From assembly GCF_021033825.1 (NCBI RefSeq), contig NZ_JAIFXZ010000017.1:1-64000 (forward strand): 64,000 bases of DNA, in the 5' to 3' direction. The notes below the pieces were generated by a model. The model had not been told where the DNA came from. It saw only the letters and a program-made list of their open reading frames with translations, and did no database searches. The position numbers were made by a program, and so were the translations under genes. This stretch comes from Dietzia aurantiaca. GTDB taxonomy: Bacteria > Actinomycetota > Actinomycetes > Mycobacteriales > Mycobacteriaceae. Shown in pieces: positions 44,001 to 51,028 of the stretch. Numbering within the stretch: the first letter of the stretch is position 1; every line of letters starts with the position of its first letter.

Positions 44001-44415
44001 CGATGACCGGGTCCCCGGCGGCGTCGGAGGACCGCTGCACCACGAGCCCGTCCGAGATCCGGCCGGGGGCGTCCTCGGGCAGCGTGGAGAACACGACGGT
44101 GTTCTCCGGGACCTGGCTCAGCGGTCCACACGGCGCCGAGATGGTCAGATCGAGTGGCCGCCCGGACACGAGCGGCGAGGTGACCGAGGCGTAGTCGGGG
44201 CCGGCGGTCCACTGCACCTGACTGGTGTCCTGGTGCACCGGCAGCAGGCCGGCGAGGATCGCCAGGAACGCCCCGAGGAAGCCGGTGATGATCGCCCAGC
44301 GGCGGTCGCGGCCCATTCCCGGGTAGGGGTGGAGACCGAGTGGCCGGTCAGGGTCGGTGTCGCGGTGCGGGTCGGCGACACCGTCTGCCCGCTCGTCCGG
44401 CTCGTGAATCGTCAC
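41047..44415 (-). CDS. emb: arabinosyltransferase of the Emb family (upstream copy)
   Basis: A 1122-residue Emb protein, paralogous to the next gene along its full length. A proline/charged N-terminus is followed by the first helix (about 40-60), the acidic motif GANTSDDGYLLTMARS (Met at the EmbB 306 equivalent), FRWLGSPESPVGWYY, and the C-terminal ending VRWGWTTPGP. It occupies the embC position directly after aftA (6-nt gap), as in Rv3793. GTG 44415 has a weak CCGGA upstream and is probably translated from the aftA transcript. Confidence 0.92.
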   Translation of the reverse strand: MTIHEPDERADGVADPHRDTDPDRPLGLHPYPGMGRDRRWAIITGFLGAFLAILAGLLPVHQDTSQVQWTAGPDYASVTSPLVSGRPLDLTISAPCGPLSQVPENTVVFSTLPEDAPGRISDGLVVQRSSDAAGDPVIEVVVRNLTLLSVPLATLRDADCETLHVRAETGILVAELTGLDRDPEDADDPVRAAVPGSMRPQVTGVFTDLTAATAPDGLGESTVEVTVDSRYSSSPTLIKLVLMLIGVAATIASVWFLHRLDRIDGRSDRRFVPRSWLRLSGVDGVVISVLTFWHFVGANTSDDGYLLTMARSAGPSGYMTNYFRWLGSPESPVGWYYEILRVFAEISTASPWMRLPTLLCGILSWLIISREVIPRLGRLARTWHRPRWTGAALFLAFWMAFNNGLRPEPVIALGALLTWSLVERSIATRRLVPGVAAIGVAAFSLGTGPTGLMCVAALAAGAREFVRMARRRAKIVGWAAIVGPVLAVGLALLYTVFADQTLAAVLEATRIRTELGPSLPWYGEKERWEALFSVSADGGVARRFPVLLMLMCLVLVSAVMLRRGGIPGAAAGPSRRLIGVIAGSLLFLVFTPTKWTHHFGVFAGLAGALAVLAVIALRSSSVSLARSRWLVWAALCLVVGLSTATNNTWWYVSDYGIPFADSFPSVGGVQVQYLAFLGGFACLLVAGLIHIGFLPDEPGRALWRRVTRHIPFLRSRADTPAARHRDGRGIDGAPLTVVAFAVVIFELVSVVTAVFAQSPAYTVGRANMRAIAGQPCSLADSVLVEENSNDGILTAIGAGPEISLGAGVVNGFAPNGLPDSITVDSAEASGSLAQSQPDERDPGDGVDAGTTGGRGALTVNGSTVALPFGLDPETTPVLGSYRRGPQVAAELTSAWYRLPDRSPNRPLLVMAVAGRIGAGDVRIEYGRPGRVGAAGPTDFEVMGSMTPTDIGPAPAWRNLRIPLEEIPEDAQVVRVVVEDNNLDPDRWIAVTPPRNPRLSTLDEVVGHTDPVLIDWVVALAFPCQRPFVHNGGVAEIPEYRILADRESSSAANWWQSAGGGGPLLWTTQTVEAVTVPTYLDHDWSRDWGSLQRFEPLDPTATPAELIRGSEVRWGWTTPGPMN

Positions 44416-44421
44416 TCCGGA

Positions 44422-46389
44422 TCACCGCACCACGATCACGGCGAACGGTCCCACGTCGTGGACCTCGAAGTGGGGCCCGGAGACCGCCTCGGCGGGGATG
44501 GTGACGGAGAAGCGCCGCACGTTGGGATCGTTAGGGTAGGTGTCCTCGGCCAGGCGCAGTGAGTAGCCGTCGCCGGTGGGGCGCGCCAGGATCACGTCGG
44601 GGCCGCGCCAGTCCGTGCCGGTCATGAGGGCGTGGAGCTCCTCGCCGCTGGTGGCCTCCTCCCACGCGATCATCGCCGCGTTGCGGTCGGCGTAGCGTCC
44701 CAGCGGGTTGGCGTAATGGGAGGTCACCGCCTGGTAGGCCAGATAGGGGTTGTAGGCGAGGAAGGCGTCCGCGGTACTGACGACGACGAGGTCGGTCTTG
44801 TCGCGGCCCGGGAACGCCTCGGCGATCACGGCGTTGACGTCCGCGTAGTGGGACTCCGGCCCGGGCGGGAAGCGGTCGGCCCGCTCGCCCGACCCGTCGG
44901 TGTCGGTGTAGGCGAGCCGGATCTCCTCGTGTAGGTGGTCCGGGATGCCCTGCACCTGCGCGAGCACGGCCAGGGCGGACACCACGCCCACGGCGGCGCT
45001 CGCCCGCCGTCGGTATCCGGTGGCCTCGGCGGCGGGGCGATCCGAGCCGTTCTGGCGTCCGGCGGCCCGCACCAGCAGCGCGGCGACGTCGGCGATCGCG
45101 AACACCCCGGCCACCATCAGCAGACCGATGAGCACGGGCTCGAGGCGGAAGCCGAGCATGGTGGTGCCGAGAACGGTGACGGCCATCGACGCCAGGCACC
45201 ACAGGTAGACGGCGGCCACGCCGAGCCCGAGTGCCTGCGCGCGGCGCGAGGACCGGGCCCGGACGACGATCCAGATCAGGCCGGCCAGGCAGACGAGACC
45301 GGTCAGCCCGCCGGCGGTCATGGGCAGCGGCAACCGCGCGCCGGAATCAGGCAGGTAGTGCAGGGCGGTGCCGGAGTCGGCCGGCGCCCCGCCGAGCGAG
45401 GCCAGGAGGTAGGGGGCCCACACGACGAGGGCGATCGCGAGGGAGCCGACGCCGATCACGGCGAGCCGGGCCGCGGGCAGCCAGGCCGGGTAGTCGGTGC
45501 GGCCGCGCAGCGCCAGCACGGTGGCGATCACGGCCATCAGCACGACGGTGCCGGCGGCGAGCGCCGTGTACAGGGTGTACATGCTGGCGGAGGCGCCGAG
45601 AAACACCATGGTGGCGACCGTGGCCGCGATGCCGGAGGACTGCGGGACGGGGCCGGGGGCGTCGCCGGCCGGCCGGGCCGCGGTGGGGTGGACGGCGTGC
45701 CAGGCCAGGATCAGCACCGGCGGGATGAACAGTGCCACCACGGCGCCGTAGGGCTCGGGGCTGCCGTAGGTGAGCATCATGGCCGTGGAGACCAGTCCCA
45801 CCACGGCGCCGAGGTCGGTGCGCAGCAGGCGCGTCCACAGGACGGTGACCAGGGCGGCGGCCACGGCCAGCGAGAGGATCGACCACGGTTTGAACGCCGC
45901 CCAGCCCTCGAGCCCGGCGAGGTTGGCGAAGCGCCCGCCCAGCCAGAACCAGCCGGACGGGTAGAACGAGGGCAGGTCGGCGTAGGCCATGTCCGGCAGG
46001 CCGAGCGACGTGGTGGACCGGCTGAGGAACTGGGTGCGGAACTCCTGGTCGACGCTCACGCCGTGCAGGTAGAGGCGCGACGCCGCCAGCGGGATGCCGA
46101 GGGTGGCGGCCACCAGCAGCGCGGACCCGGTGGGCGCGGCGAGCTTGCCCAGACGCACCAGCCCGGCCCGACCGCCCGGCCGCTCACCCGCACGCGCGGC
46201 GAGGATCCCCAGCACCACCAGCACGAGCGCGGCGGTCTGCCCCACGACGGTCAGCGCGCGCAGAACGTTGGAGTTGCCGTACGCGGGGAACGTCACGAGC
46301 GAGAACCCGACGAGGACGACGGCGGTGACGACGGCGGCGAGGAGGGTCGCCGCCCCCGCCAGACCGAGTCCCCGGAGCGCTGGGCGCAT
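44422..46389 (-). CDS. aftA: galactan 5-O-arabinofuranosyltransferase AftA
   Basis: A 655-residue membrane enzyme that primes the galactan with the first arabinofuranose residue from decaprenyl-phospho-arabinose. About 11-13 membrane helices are visible, and the conserved GT-C segment is around DMAYADLPSFYPSGWFWLGGR. The C-terminal soluble domain (about 490-655) contains DLVVVSTADAFLAYNPYLAYQA. It resembles Rv3792 in length (643) and order. The start ATG 46389 lies 2 nt behind dprE2, so dprE2-aftA-emb form one unit. Confidence 0.9.
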   Translation of the reverse strand: MRPALRGLGLAGAATLLAAVVTAVVLVGFSLVTFPAYGNSNVLRALTVVGQTAALVLVVLGILAARAGERPGGRAGLVRLGKLAAPTGSALLVAATLGIPLAASRLYLHGVSVDQEFRTQFLSRSTTSLGLPDMAYADLPSFYPSGWFWLGGRFANLAGLEGWAAFKPWSILSLAVAAALVTVLWTRLLRTDLGAVVGLVSTAMMLTYGSPEPYGAVVALFIPPVLILAWHAVHPTAARPAGDAPGPVPQSSGIAATVATMVFLGASASMYTLYTALAAGTVVLMAVIATVLALRGRTDYPAWLPAARLAVIGVGSLAIALVVWAPYLLASLGGAPADSGTALHYLPDSGARLPLPMTAGGLTGLVCLAGLIWIVVRARSSRRAQALGLGVAAVYLWCLASMAVTVLGTTMLGFRLEPVLIGLLMVAGVFAIADVAALLVRAAGRQNGSDRPAAEATGYRRRASAAVGVVSALAVLAQVQGIPDHLHEEIRLAYTDTDGSGERADRFPPGPESHYADVNAVIAEAFPGRDKTDLVVVSTADAFLAYNPYLAYQAVTSHYANPLGRYADRNAAMIAWEEATSGEELHALMTGTDWRGPDVILARPTGDGYSLRLAEDTYPNDPNVRRFSVTIPAEAVSGPHFEVHDVGPFAVIVVR

Positions 46390-46391
46390 GC

Positions 46392-47153
46392 TCAGAAGGG
46401 GAGCTTGCGGAAGATCGGCCGCGGCACGTGGGTGAGCACGGCCATGACCCCGCCGAACGCGGCCGGGGCGAACACCGCGCCCTTGTCGCGACCGGAGTTC
46501 TTGACCGCGATCCGGGCCACCTCGTCCTTGTTGATGGTCAGCGGGGCCTCGTCGACGTGCGCCGACATGCGGGTGCGCACCTGGCCGGGCCGGATGACCA
46601 GCACGTCGACCCCGTGCTCGGCCAGCGCGTACCCGAGGCCGGTGTAGAAGGAGTCGAGACCGGCCTTGGTGGAGCCGTAGACGAAGTTCGAGCGGCGGGC
46701 GCGCAGACCGGCGGCCGAGCTCATGGCGATGATCCGGCCGTAGCCCTGCGCCTTCATCCTCTCGGCCAGCAGCACGCCCACCGACACGGCACCGGTGTAG
46801 TTGATCTGCGCGATCTGGACCGCCTTGCGCTGGTCCGACCAGAGTTCCTCGTTCTCCCCCAGCAGGCCGAACGCGACGATCGCCACATCCACGTCGCCCC
46901 CGGCGAAGATCCGCTCGAACGCGGCCGGATGGGTGTCGGTGGCCGCGGCGTCGAAGTCCACGACCTCGACCGCGGTCGCGCCGGCGGCCGTCATCTCGGC
47001 CCTGGCGTCCTCGATCCCGGGGTCACCCGGCAGGCACGCCAGGATCACACGCATCGGCCCCTGGGTGAGGTACTCGGCGCAGATGGCCAGGCCGATCTCG
47101 GAGGTGCCCCCGAGCAGGAGCAGTGTCTGGGGGACGCCGACGGCATTGATCAT
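46392..47153 (-). CDS. dprE2: decaprenylphospho-keto-arabinose reductase DprE2
   Basis: A 253-residue short-chain dehydrogenase, the same size as Rv3791. It reduces the 2-keto intermediate from DprE1 to decaprenyl-phospho-arabinose with NADH. The nucleotide motif GGTSEIG is at about 14-20, the catalytic triad segment is MSSAAG with YGSTKAG, and the C-terminal helix ends FRKLPF. ATG 47153 was chosen: it matches the family N-terminus ([16 protein letters not shown]) and has TAGACT 7 nt upstream, while the frame extends back to 47285. Confidence 0.94.
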   Translation of the reverse strand: MINAVGVPQTLLLLGGTSEIGLAICAEYLTQGPMRVILACLPGDPGIEDARAEMTAAGATAVEVVDFDAAATDTHPAAFERIFAGGDVDVAIVAFGLLGENEELWSDQRKAVQIAQINYTGAVSVGVLLAERMKAQGYGRIIAMSSAAGLRARRSNFVYGSTKAGLDSFYTGLGYALAEHGVDVLVIRPGQVRTRMSAHVDEAPLTINKDEVARIAVKNSGRDKGAVFAPAAFGGVMAVLTHVPRPIFRKLPF

Positions 47154-47160
47154 GGACGGC

Positions 47161-47166
47161 AGTCTA
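47161..47166 (-). promoter_or_regulatory. -10 hexamer for dprE2
   Basis: TAGACT on the minus strand, 7 nt before ATG 47153. It gives dprE2-aftA-emb a promoter separate from dprE1. Confidence 0.55.
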
Positions 47167-47242
47167 CCGGCGGACCCTGACACCGCCCCGCCCGTGTGTC
47201 GGGCGTCGCGAAGACCCCTGCCCACGGGCCACCGCCCGGCGC

Positions 47243-47289
47243 CCCTCATCCCCTCATCCCCATATCCATCCCCTCTTCCCCTCATCCTC
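47243..47289. repeat. CTCATCCC-type short tandem repeat
   Basis: Pyrimidine-rich run of CCCCTCATC and CCATATCC-like units in the dprE1-dprE2 gap; no gene visible. Confidence 0.5.
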
Positions 47290-47293
47290 TCGT

Positions 47294-47350
47294 CGAGAAG
47301 TGGGTTCGGACCGCATCGGTCGAGTGGCGTTGTGCGGAACTCTCTGCTCG
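47294..47350. repeat. 57-bp palindromic repeat, copy B
   Basis: Arms CGAGAAGTGGGTTCGG... and ...GCGGAACTCTCTGCTCG, imperfectly complementary, around a centre GGTCGAGTG. Same layout and length as copies at 13814 and 16762. It lies downstream of dprE1 and upstream of the dprE2 promoter, so it may end the dprE1 transcript. Confidence 0.6.
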
Positions 47351-47360
47351 ATGATGCGGC

Positions 47361-47406
47361 GCGGGCTGGGGGCTGGCGGCGCGGGCTGGGGGCTGGCGGC
47401 GCGGGC
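47361..47406. repeat. 20-bp tandem repeat
   Basis: Two complete identical 20-bp units (GCGGGCTGGGGGCTGGCGGC at 47361 and 47381) and a partial third, immediately after the dprE1 stop. Confidence 0.8.
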
Positions 47407-47412
47407 GGCGGT

Positions 47413-48861
47413 TCAGAGCAGCTCGAGGCGCCGGCCCATGTCGGAGACGAACACGCCGTTGGGGTCGATCCGCCGGCGCGTCGCGATCCACGAGTCGATC
47501 TGCGGGTACATGGCGTGGAAGCGCTCGGCCGGCACGCGGGAGTCCTTGGCCGTGTACAGGCGCCCGCCCATCGACATGACCTTCGCGTCGAGGTGGTTGA
47601 CGAACGCGTTCAGCCGGTCGTTGATAGGGAAGTCCACGCACACGTTCCAGCCCTCCATCGGGAAGGACAGCGGCGCCTGGTTGCCGGGCCCGAACAGCTT
47701 GAACACGTTGAGGAAGGAGTACTGGCCGGAGCGCTGGATGTCCCCGATGATCTCCTTGAACCCGTCGACCGCGCCGGGCGGGACGATGAACTGGTACTGC
47801 AGGAAACCCGCAGGTCCCATGGCCCGGTTCCACTCTCCGAACAGGTCGAGCATGTGGTAGAACTGCGGCAACGTCTTGATCTTGTTCCGGCGCGTCCCGC
47901 CCATGCGGTAGTACGCCTCGCCCACCAGGCTGAAGGACCACTTGTTGGCCAGCCCGTTGGGGAAGATGTCCGGGAACGTCAGCAGCGGTTTGGCGTCCAT
48001 CGTCAGCGGGTTCTTCGCGAGCTCGGGTGCGTACTCCTCGAGCTGCGCGAGCGTCGCGAGGCTGCCCCGCGAGATCGCGGCCCGGCCGAGCTTCGGGGGC
48101 GCGCTGATCGCGTCGAACCAGGCGGAGGAGTAGGTGTACCTGTCCTCGGAACCGTCGGTGTGCAGCGCGATCGTCTCCTCGAGCGAACCCGTCTGGTCGT
48201 CGTCGGCGAGGAAGAACGCCGTCTCCGTGCGCGTCATGGCGATCCACACCTTGAGCACGATGCCGGTGAGGCCGTTGCCGCCGACCGTCGCCCAGAAGAG
48301 ACTGCCGTCCTCGTCGTCGTCGGTCCCGCCCGGCTCCAACGTCAACACCCGCCCGTCCGCGACGAGCAGCTCCATCCGCGTGACGTGGTTGCCGAACGAC
48401 CCGGCGGAGTGGTGGTTCTTGCCGTGGATGTCGTGGCCGATCGCGCCACCGACCGTCACCTGGCGGGTGCCCGGCAGCACCGGGACCCACAGACCGAACG
48501 GCAGGGCCGCGCGCATGAGCTGGTCGAGGTTCACGCCGGCGTCGACCACCGCGATCGCCTTCTCCGCGTTGAGCTCGTGGATGCGGTTGAACCTGCTCAT
48601 GTCCAGCACCAGGCCACCGGAGTTCTGGGCGCTGTCGCCGTAGGAGCGGCCGAGGCCGCGGGCGATCACGCCTCGGCGCAGGTGGCCCGGAGACGAGGCG
48701 TTGGCGTCGTTGACCGTCGCGACCGCCGCCGAGATCTCGTCGACCGACCGGGGAGTGAGCACGTGGCTCATCGCGGGCGCGGTGCGCCCCCAGCCGGTCA
48801 GGCGCTTGAGCTCGGTGTCCAGGGAGGACCGGGCCGGGGTCGTGTTCTGTGCAGTGCTCAC
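47413..48861 (-). CDS. dprE1: decaprenylphosphoryl-beta-D-ribose oxidase DprE1
   Basis: A 482-residue VAO-type flavoenzyme oxidising decaprenyl-phospho-ribose to the 2-keto form, the target of benzothiazinones. FAD-binding segments [13 protein letters not shown] (about 67-79) and [15 protein letters not shown] (about 132-146) are intact. The active-site Cys (Cys387 in M. tuberculosis) is conserved in GWNVCVDFP, so sensitivity to covalent inhibitors would be expected. GTG 48861 follows TAGCCT by 7 nt. dprE2 is separated by about 260 bp holding repeats and a promoter, instead of being close as in mycobacteria. Confidence 0.95.
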   Translation of the reverse strand: MSTAQNTTPARSSLDTELKRLTGWGRTAPAMSHVLTPRSVDEISAAVATVNDANASSPGHLRRGVIARGLGRSYGDSAQNSGGLVLDMSRFNRIHELNAEKAIAVVDAGVNLDQLMRAALPFGLWVPVLPGTRQVTVGGAIGHDIHGKNHHSAGSFGNHVTRMELLVADGRVLTLEPGGTDDDEDGSLFWATVGGNGLTGIVLKVWIAMTRTETAFFLADDDQTGSLEETIALHTDGSEDRYTYSSAWFDAISAPPKLGRAAISRGSLATLAQLEEYAPELAKNPLTMDAKPLLTFPDIFPNGLANKWSFSLVGEAYYRMGGTRRNKIKTLPQFYHMLDLFGEWNRAMGPAGFLQYQFIVPPGAVDGFKEIIGDIQRSGQYSFLNVFKLFGPGNQAPLSFPMEGWNVCVDFPINDRLNAFVNHLDAKVMSMGGRLYTAKDSRVPAERFHAMYPQIDSWIATRRRIDPNGVFVSDMGRRLELL

Positions 48862-48868
48862 GCAGTCG

Positions 48869-48874
48869 AGGCTA
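48869..48874 (-). promoter_or_regulatory. -10 hexamer for dprE1
   Basis: TAGCCT on the minus strand, 7 nt before GTG 48861; leaderless arrangement. Confidence 0.55.
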
Positions 48875-48951
48875 CCGCTACAGCGGCCCGGGCTCGTCTA
48901 CACGTGGACACTGAGCAGACGGCGCAGGCGCGAGCGCGGATGCCGGATCCG

Positions 48952-50406
48952 CTACGCCTGGCACCCGGTGGTGAAGGGCACGCCCCGGGCGCGGGCGTCC
49001 ACCCAGTCGAGGGCCGGCCCCACCGCGGTGTAGGCGGCGGTGATGTGTTCGCCGGCCACGGGCGTGTACTCGACGTCGGCGCCCGCCTCGCACCATTCGT
49101 CGGTGAGCCGGCGGGCGGTCCACTCGGGGACGAAGAAGTCGCCGGGGCCCGTCGAGGAGCCGGGGCCGGGTCCTATCGGGACGGTGGCGTCGCCGTGCCA
49201 CACCTGCACCGGGCCGGTCGGGACCTCGCGCGGATCGGCGCCGTCGGCGGGGTCGGCGGCGCCCAGCCGGTTGCGGGCCATGACGCGCCGCACGGTCGGG
49301 TCGGTGCGCGGGTCGACGTCGGTGAGCATCGACAGGGGCGCGCGGAGGATCCCGATCGCGGTGTTGGCGGCGGCGCACGAGTCGCGGAGGTGGTAGGCGG
49401 CCACGTCGCCGGTGTCGTTGAGTAGCGGGTAGAGCTCCGGGTACTCGCGGGCGAGTCCGAGCACGGCGGCCCGGTAGAGCCCGGAGGCGACGGTGCCGTC
49501 CATGCTGTCGAACAGGTCGGAATAGTCGGCCGGGACCCCGCCGACGGAGGAGCCGACCAGTACCCCGGTCAGTTCGGGCGCGTACACCGGCTGCAGCTGT
49601 GCCGCCCACCCGGTGGCGATCCCGCCGCCCGAGTAGCCGACCTGCACGATGCGCGAGTCGGCGAACAGGGGACCGGTGTCACCCGGCGGGACGAACGCGC
49701 GCGCGGCCCGCATCCCGTCGAGGACGGCCCGCCCGTTCGCGCGCCCCGCGGCGTACGCGGCCTTGGGGCCCTGGAAGTCGGTCACCACCAGCCCGTATCC
49801 GCGGTCGGCGAGGATCTGCAGGAACGGCGGCAGCTCGATGTTGAACTTGTTGGGCAGCACGTGCGAGGGCATGCATTCCAGCCCGAGCGAGTCGATCGTG
49901 ACATTGAACGACACGAGCGGCCGCGGCCCGGGCCCGTCCCAGGGGGTGGCCGGCTCGAGGATCGTGGAGACGATCTGCTGCGGCTGGTCGTGGGAGTCGG
50001 CGCTCTGCACCAGGACCTGCCATCCCCGACCGAAGTTGCGCATGTTGATCGGCGGGACGGTCACCGGCCGGGTGGCGACGATGGTGCCGTGCGCGGTGGC
50101 CGGGTCGACCGCGGGCGGATCCGAGTACCAGGGGTCCGGCGACGGGCTGGGCAGGTACCGCTCCGGGGTGCGCTCGTGTTCGGGCGCGGGGCGGAAGTCG
50201 GCCAGTGGGTCGGGGAGTTCGACCGAGCCGGGCGAGAGGGTCGGTGTGGCGCCGGGCGAGAGGGCCGGTGCGGCGCCGGGCGGGAAGGTCGGCGCAGTGC
50301 CGGGCGTGTCGGCCACCGCGACGGGGGAGCCGGTTATCACGCAGGCCACGGCCAGGGCCAATGTCGAGACGAGGCGGCCGGGGAGAGGGCGGGGCCGAGG
50401 GGTCAT
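48952..50406 (-). CDS. secretory lipase family protein
   Basis: A 484-residue exported alpha/beta hydrolase of the secretory-lipase (LIP) family. A signal peptide (about 12-33, ending VAVADT) is followed by a Pro-rich stretch of degenerate PGxxPxL repeats. The catalytic core has GYSGGG (Ser about 259), an Asp in WHGDATVPIG and a His in AGEHITAAY. It probably hydrolyses acylglycerols or other esters outside the cell. ATG 50406 has TACCGT 6 nt upstream; the frame is open to 50472. It sits between dprE1 and gtrA, where mycobacteria have no such gene. Confidence 0.85.
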   Translation of the reverse strand: MTPRPRPLPGRLVSTLALAVACVITGSPVAVADTPGTAPTFPPGAAPALSPGATPTLSPGSVELPDPLADFRPAPEHERTPERYLPSPSPDPWYSDPPAVDPATAHGTIVATRPVTVPPINMRNFGRGWQVLVQSADSHDQPQQIVSTILEPATPWDGPGPRPLVSFNVTIDSLGLECMPSHVLPNKFNIELPPFLQILADRGYGLVVTDFQGPKAAYAAGRANGRAVLDGMRAARAFVPPGDTGPLFADSRIVQVGYSGGGIATGWAAQLQPVYAPELTGVLVGSSVGGVPADYSDLFDSMDGTVASGLYRAAVLGLAREYPELYPLLNDTGDVAAYHLRDSCAAANTAIGILRAPLSMLTDVDPRTDPTVRRVMARNRLGAADPADGADPREVPTGPVQVWHGDATVPIGPGPGSSTGPGDFFVPEWTARRLTDEWCEAGADVEYTPVAGEHITAAYTAVGPALDWVDARARGVPFTTGCQA

Positions 50407-50412
50407 GCGTCT

Positions 50413-50418
50413 ACGGTA
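50413..50418 (-). promoter_or_regulatory. -10 hexamer for the secretory lipase
   Basis: TACCGT on the minus strand, 6 nt before ATG 50406; leaderless arrangement. Confidence 0.45.
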
Positions 50419-50489
50419 GCGACACCACATGGGCGTGTGAGCCGGACCTGCGTCGGAGGTGTCGATGTTCACTTCCCGGCGCGCCGACC

Positions 50490-50495
50490 TACGCT
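50490..50495 (+). promoter_or_regulatory. -10 hexamer for gtrA
   Basis: TACGCT ending 6 nt before GTG 50502; it drives the operon gtrA-DUF6541-GlfT2-like. Confidence 0.55.
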
Positions 50496-50501
50496 GGTCG
50501 G

Positions 50502-51023
50502 GTGAGTTCCTCCCCAGACAGCACGGGCACGGGCGGCGCGGACCTGACGGGCGATTCGGTCCTGGATTCGCTGCGCGGCGCCGTCGACCCGCTCGAGTCG
50601 CGGCACGAGTCCGACCCGGCCGCTCCGACAGACCTCAAGACGCAGATCATCCGGTTCTTCCTGACCGGCGTGCTGTCGGCGATCGTCGACTACGGCCTGC
50701 TGCAGCTGTTGATGCTGGTAGGCGTCAGTCCGGGCTGGGCCAAGGCGCTCTCGTTCGTCGCCGGCACGCTCACCGCCTACGCGCTCAATCGGCGGTGGAC
50801 GTTCCAGGCAGAGCCGTCGCGGGCCCGGTTCGTGGCGACGATGTGCCTGTACGGCGTGATGTTCGGCGTCCAGTGGGGCCTGTTCATGGTGCTGATGCCC
50901 TGGTTCCAGAGCATGGGGTGGACCGAGTTCTGGGCCAGCACGATCGGCTACGTGATCGCGCAGGGCGTGGCGACGGTGACCAACTTCATCGTTCAGCGCA
51001 CGGTGATCTTCCGGGTGCGCTGA
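50502..51023 (+). CDS. GtrA-family membrane protein
   Basis: A 173-residue protein. A polar N-terminus of 45 residues is followed by four membrane helices of the GtrA fold: FFLTGVLSAIVDYGLLQLL, a second with the conserved YALNRRWTF loop, and two more ending NFIVQRTVIFRVR. It matches Rv3789, next to dprE1 in mycobacteria, which has been linked to arabinan synthesis as a flippase or as an AftA-recruiting protein; the mechanism is disputed. GTG 50502 is set by the TACGCT box. The next gene starts 5 nt after its stop. Confidence 0.88.
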   Translation: MSSSPDSTGTGGADLTGDSVLDSLRGAVDPLESRHESDPAAPTDLKTQIIRFFLTGVLSAIVDYGLLQLLMLVGVSPGWAKALSFVAGTLTAYALNRRWTFQAEPSRARFVATMCLYGVMFGVQWGLFMVLMPWFQSMGWTEFWASTIGYVIAQGVATVTNFIVQRTVIFRVR

Positions 51024-51028
51024 GCGGC

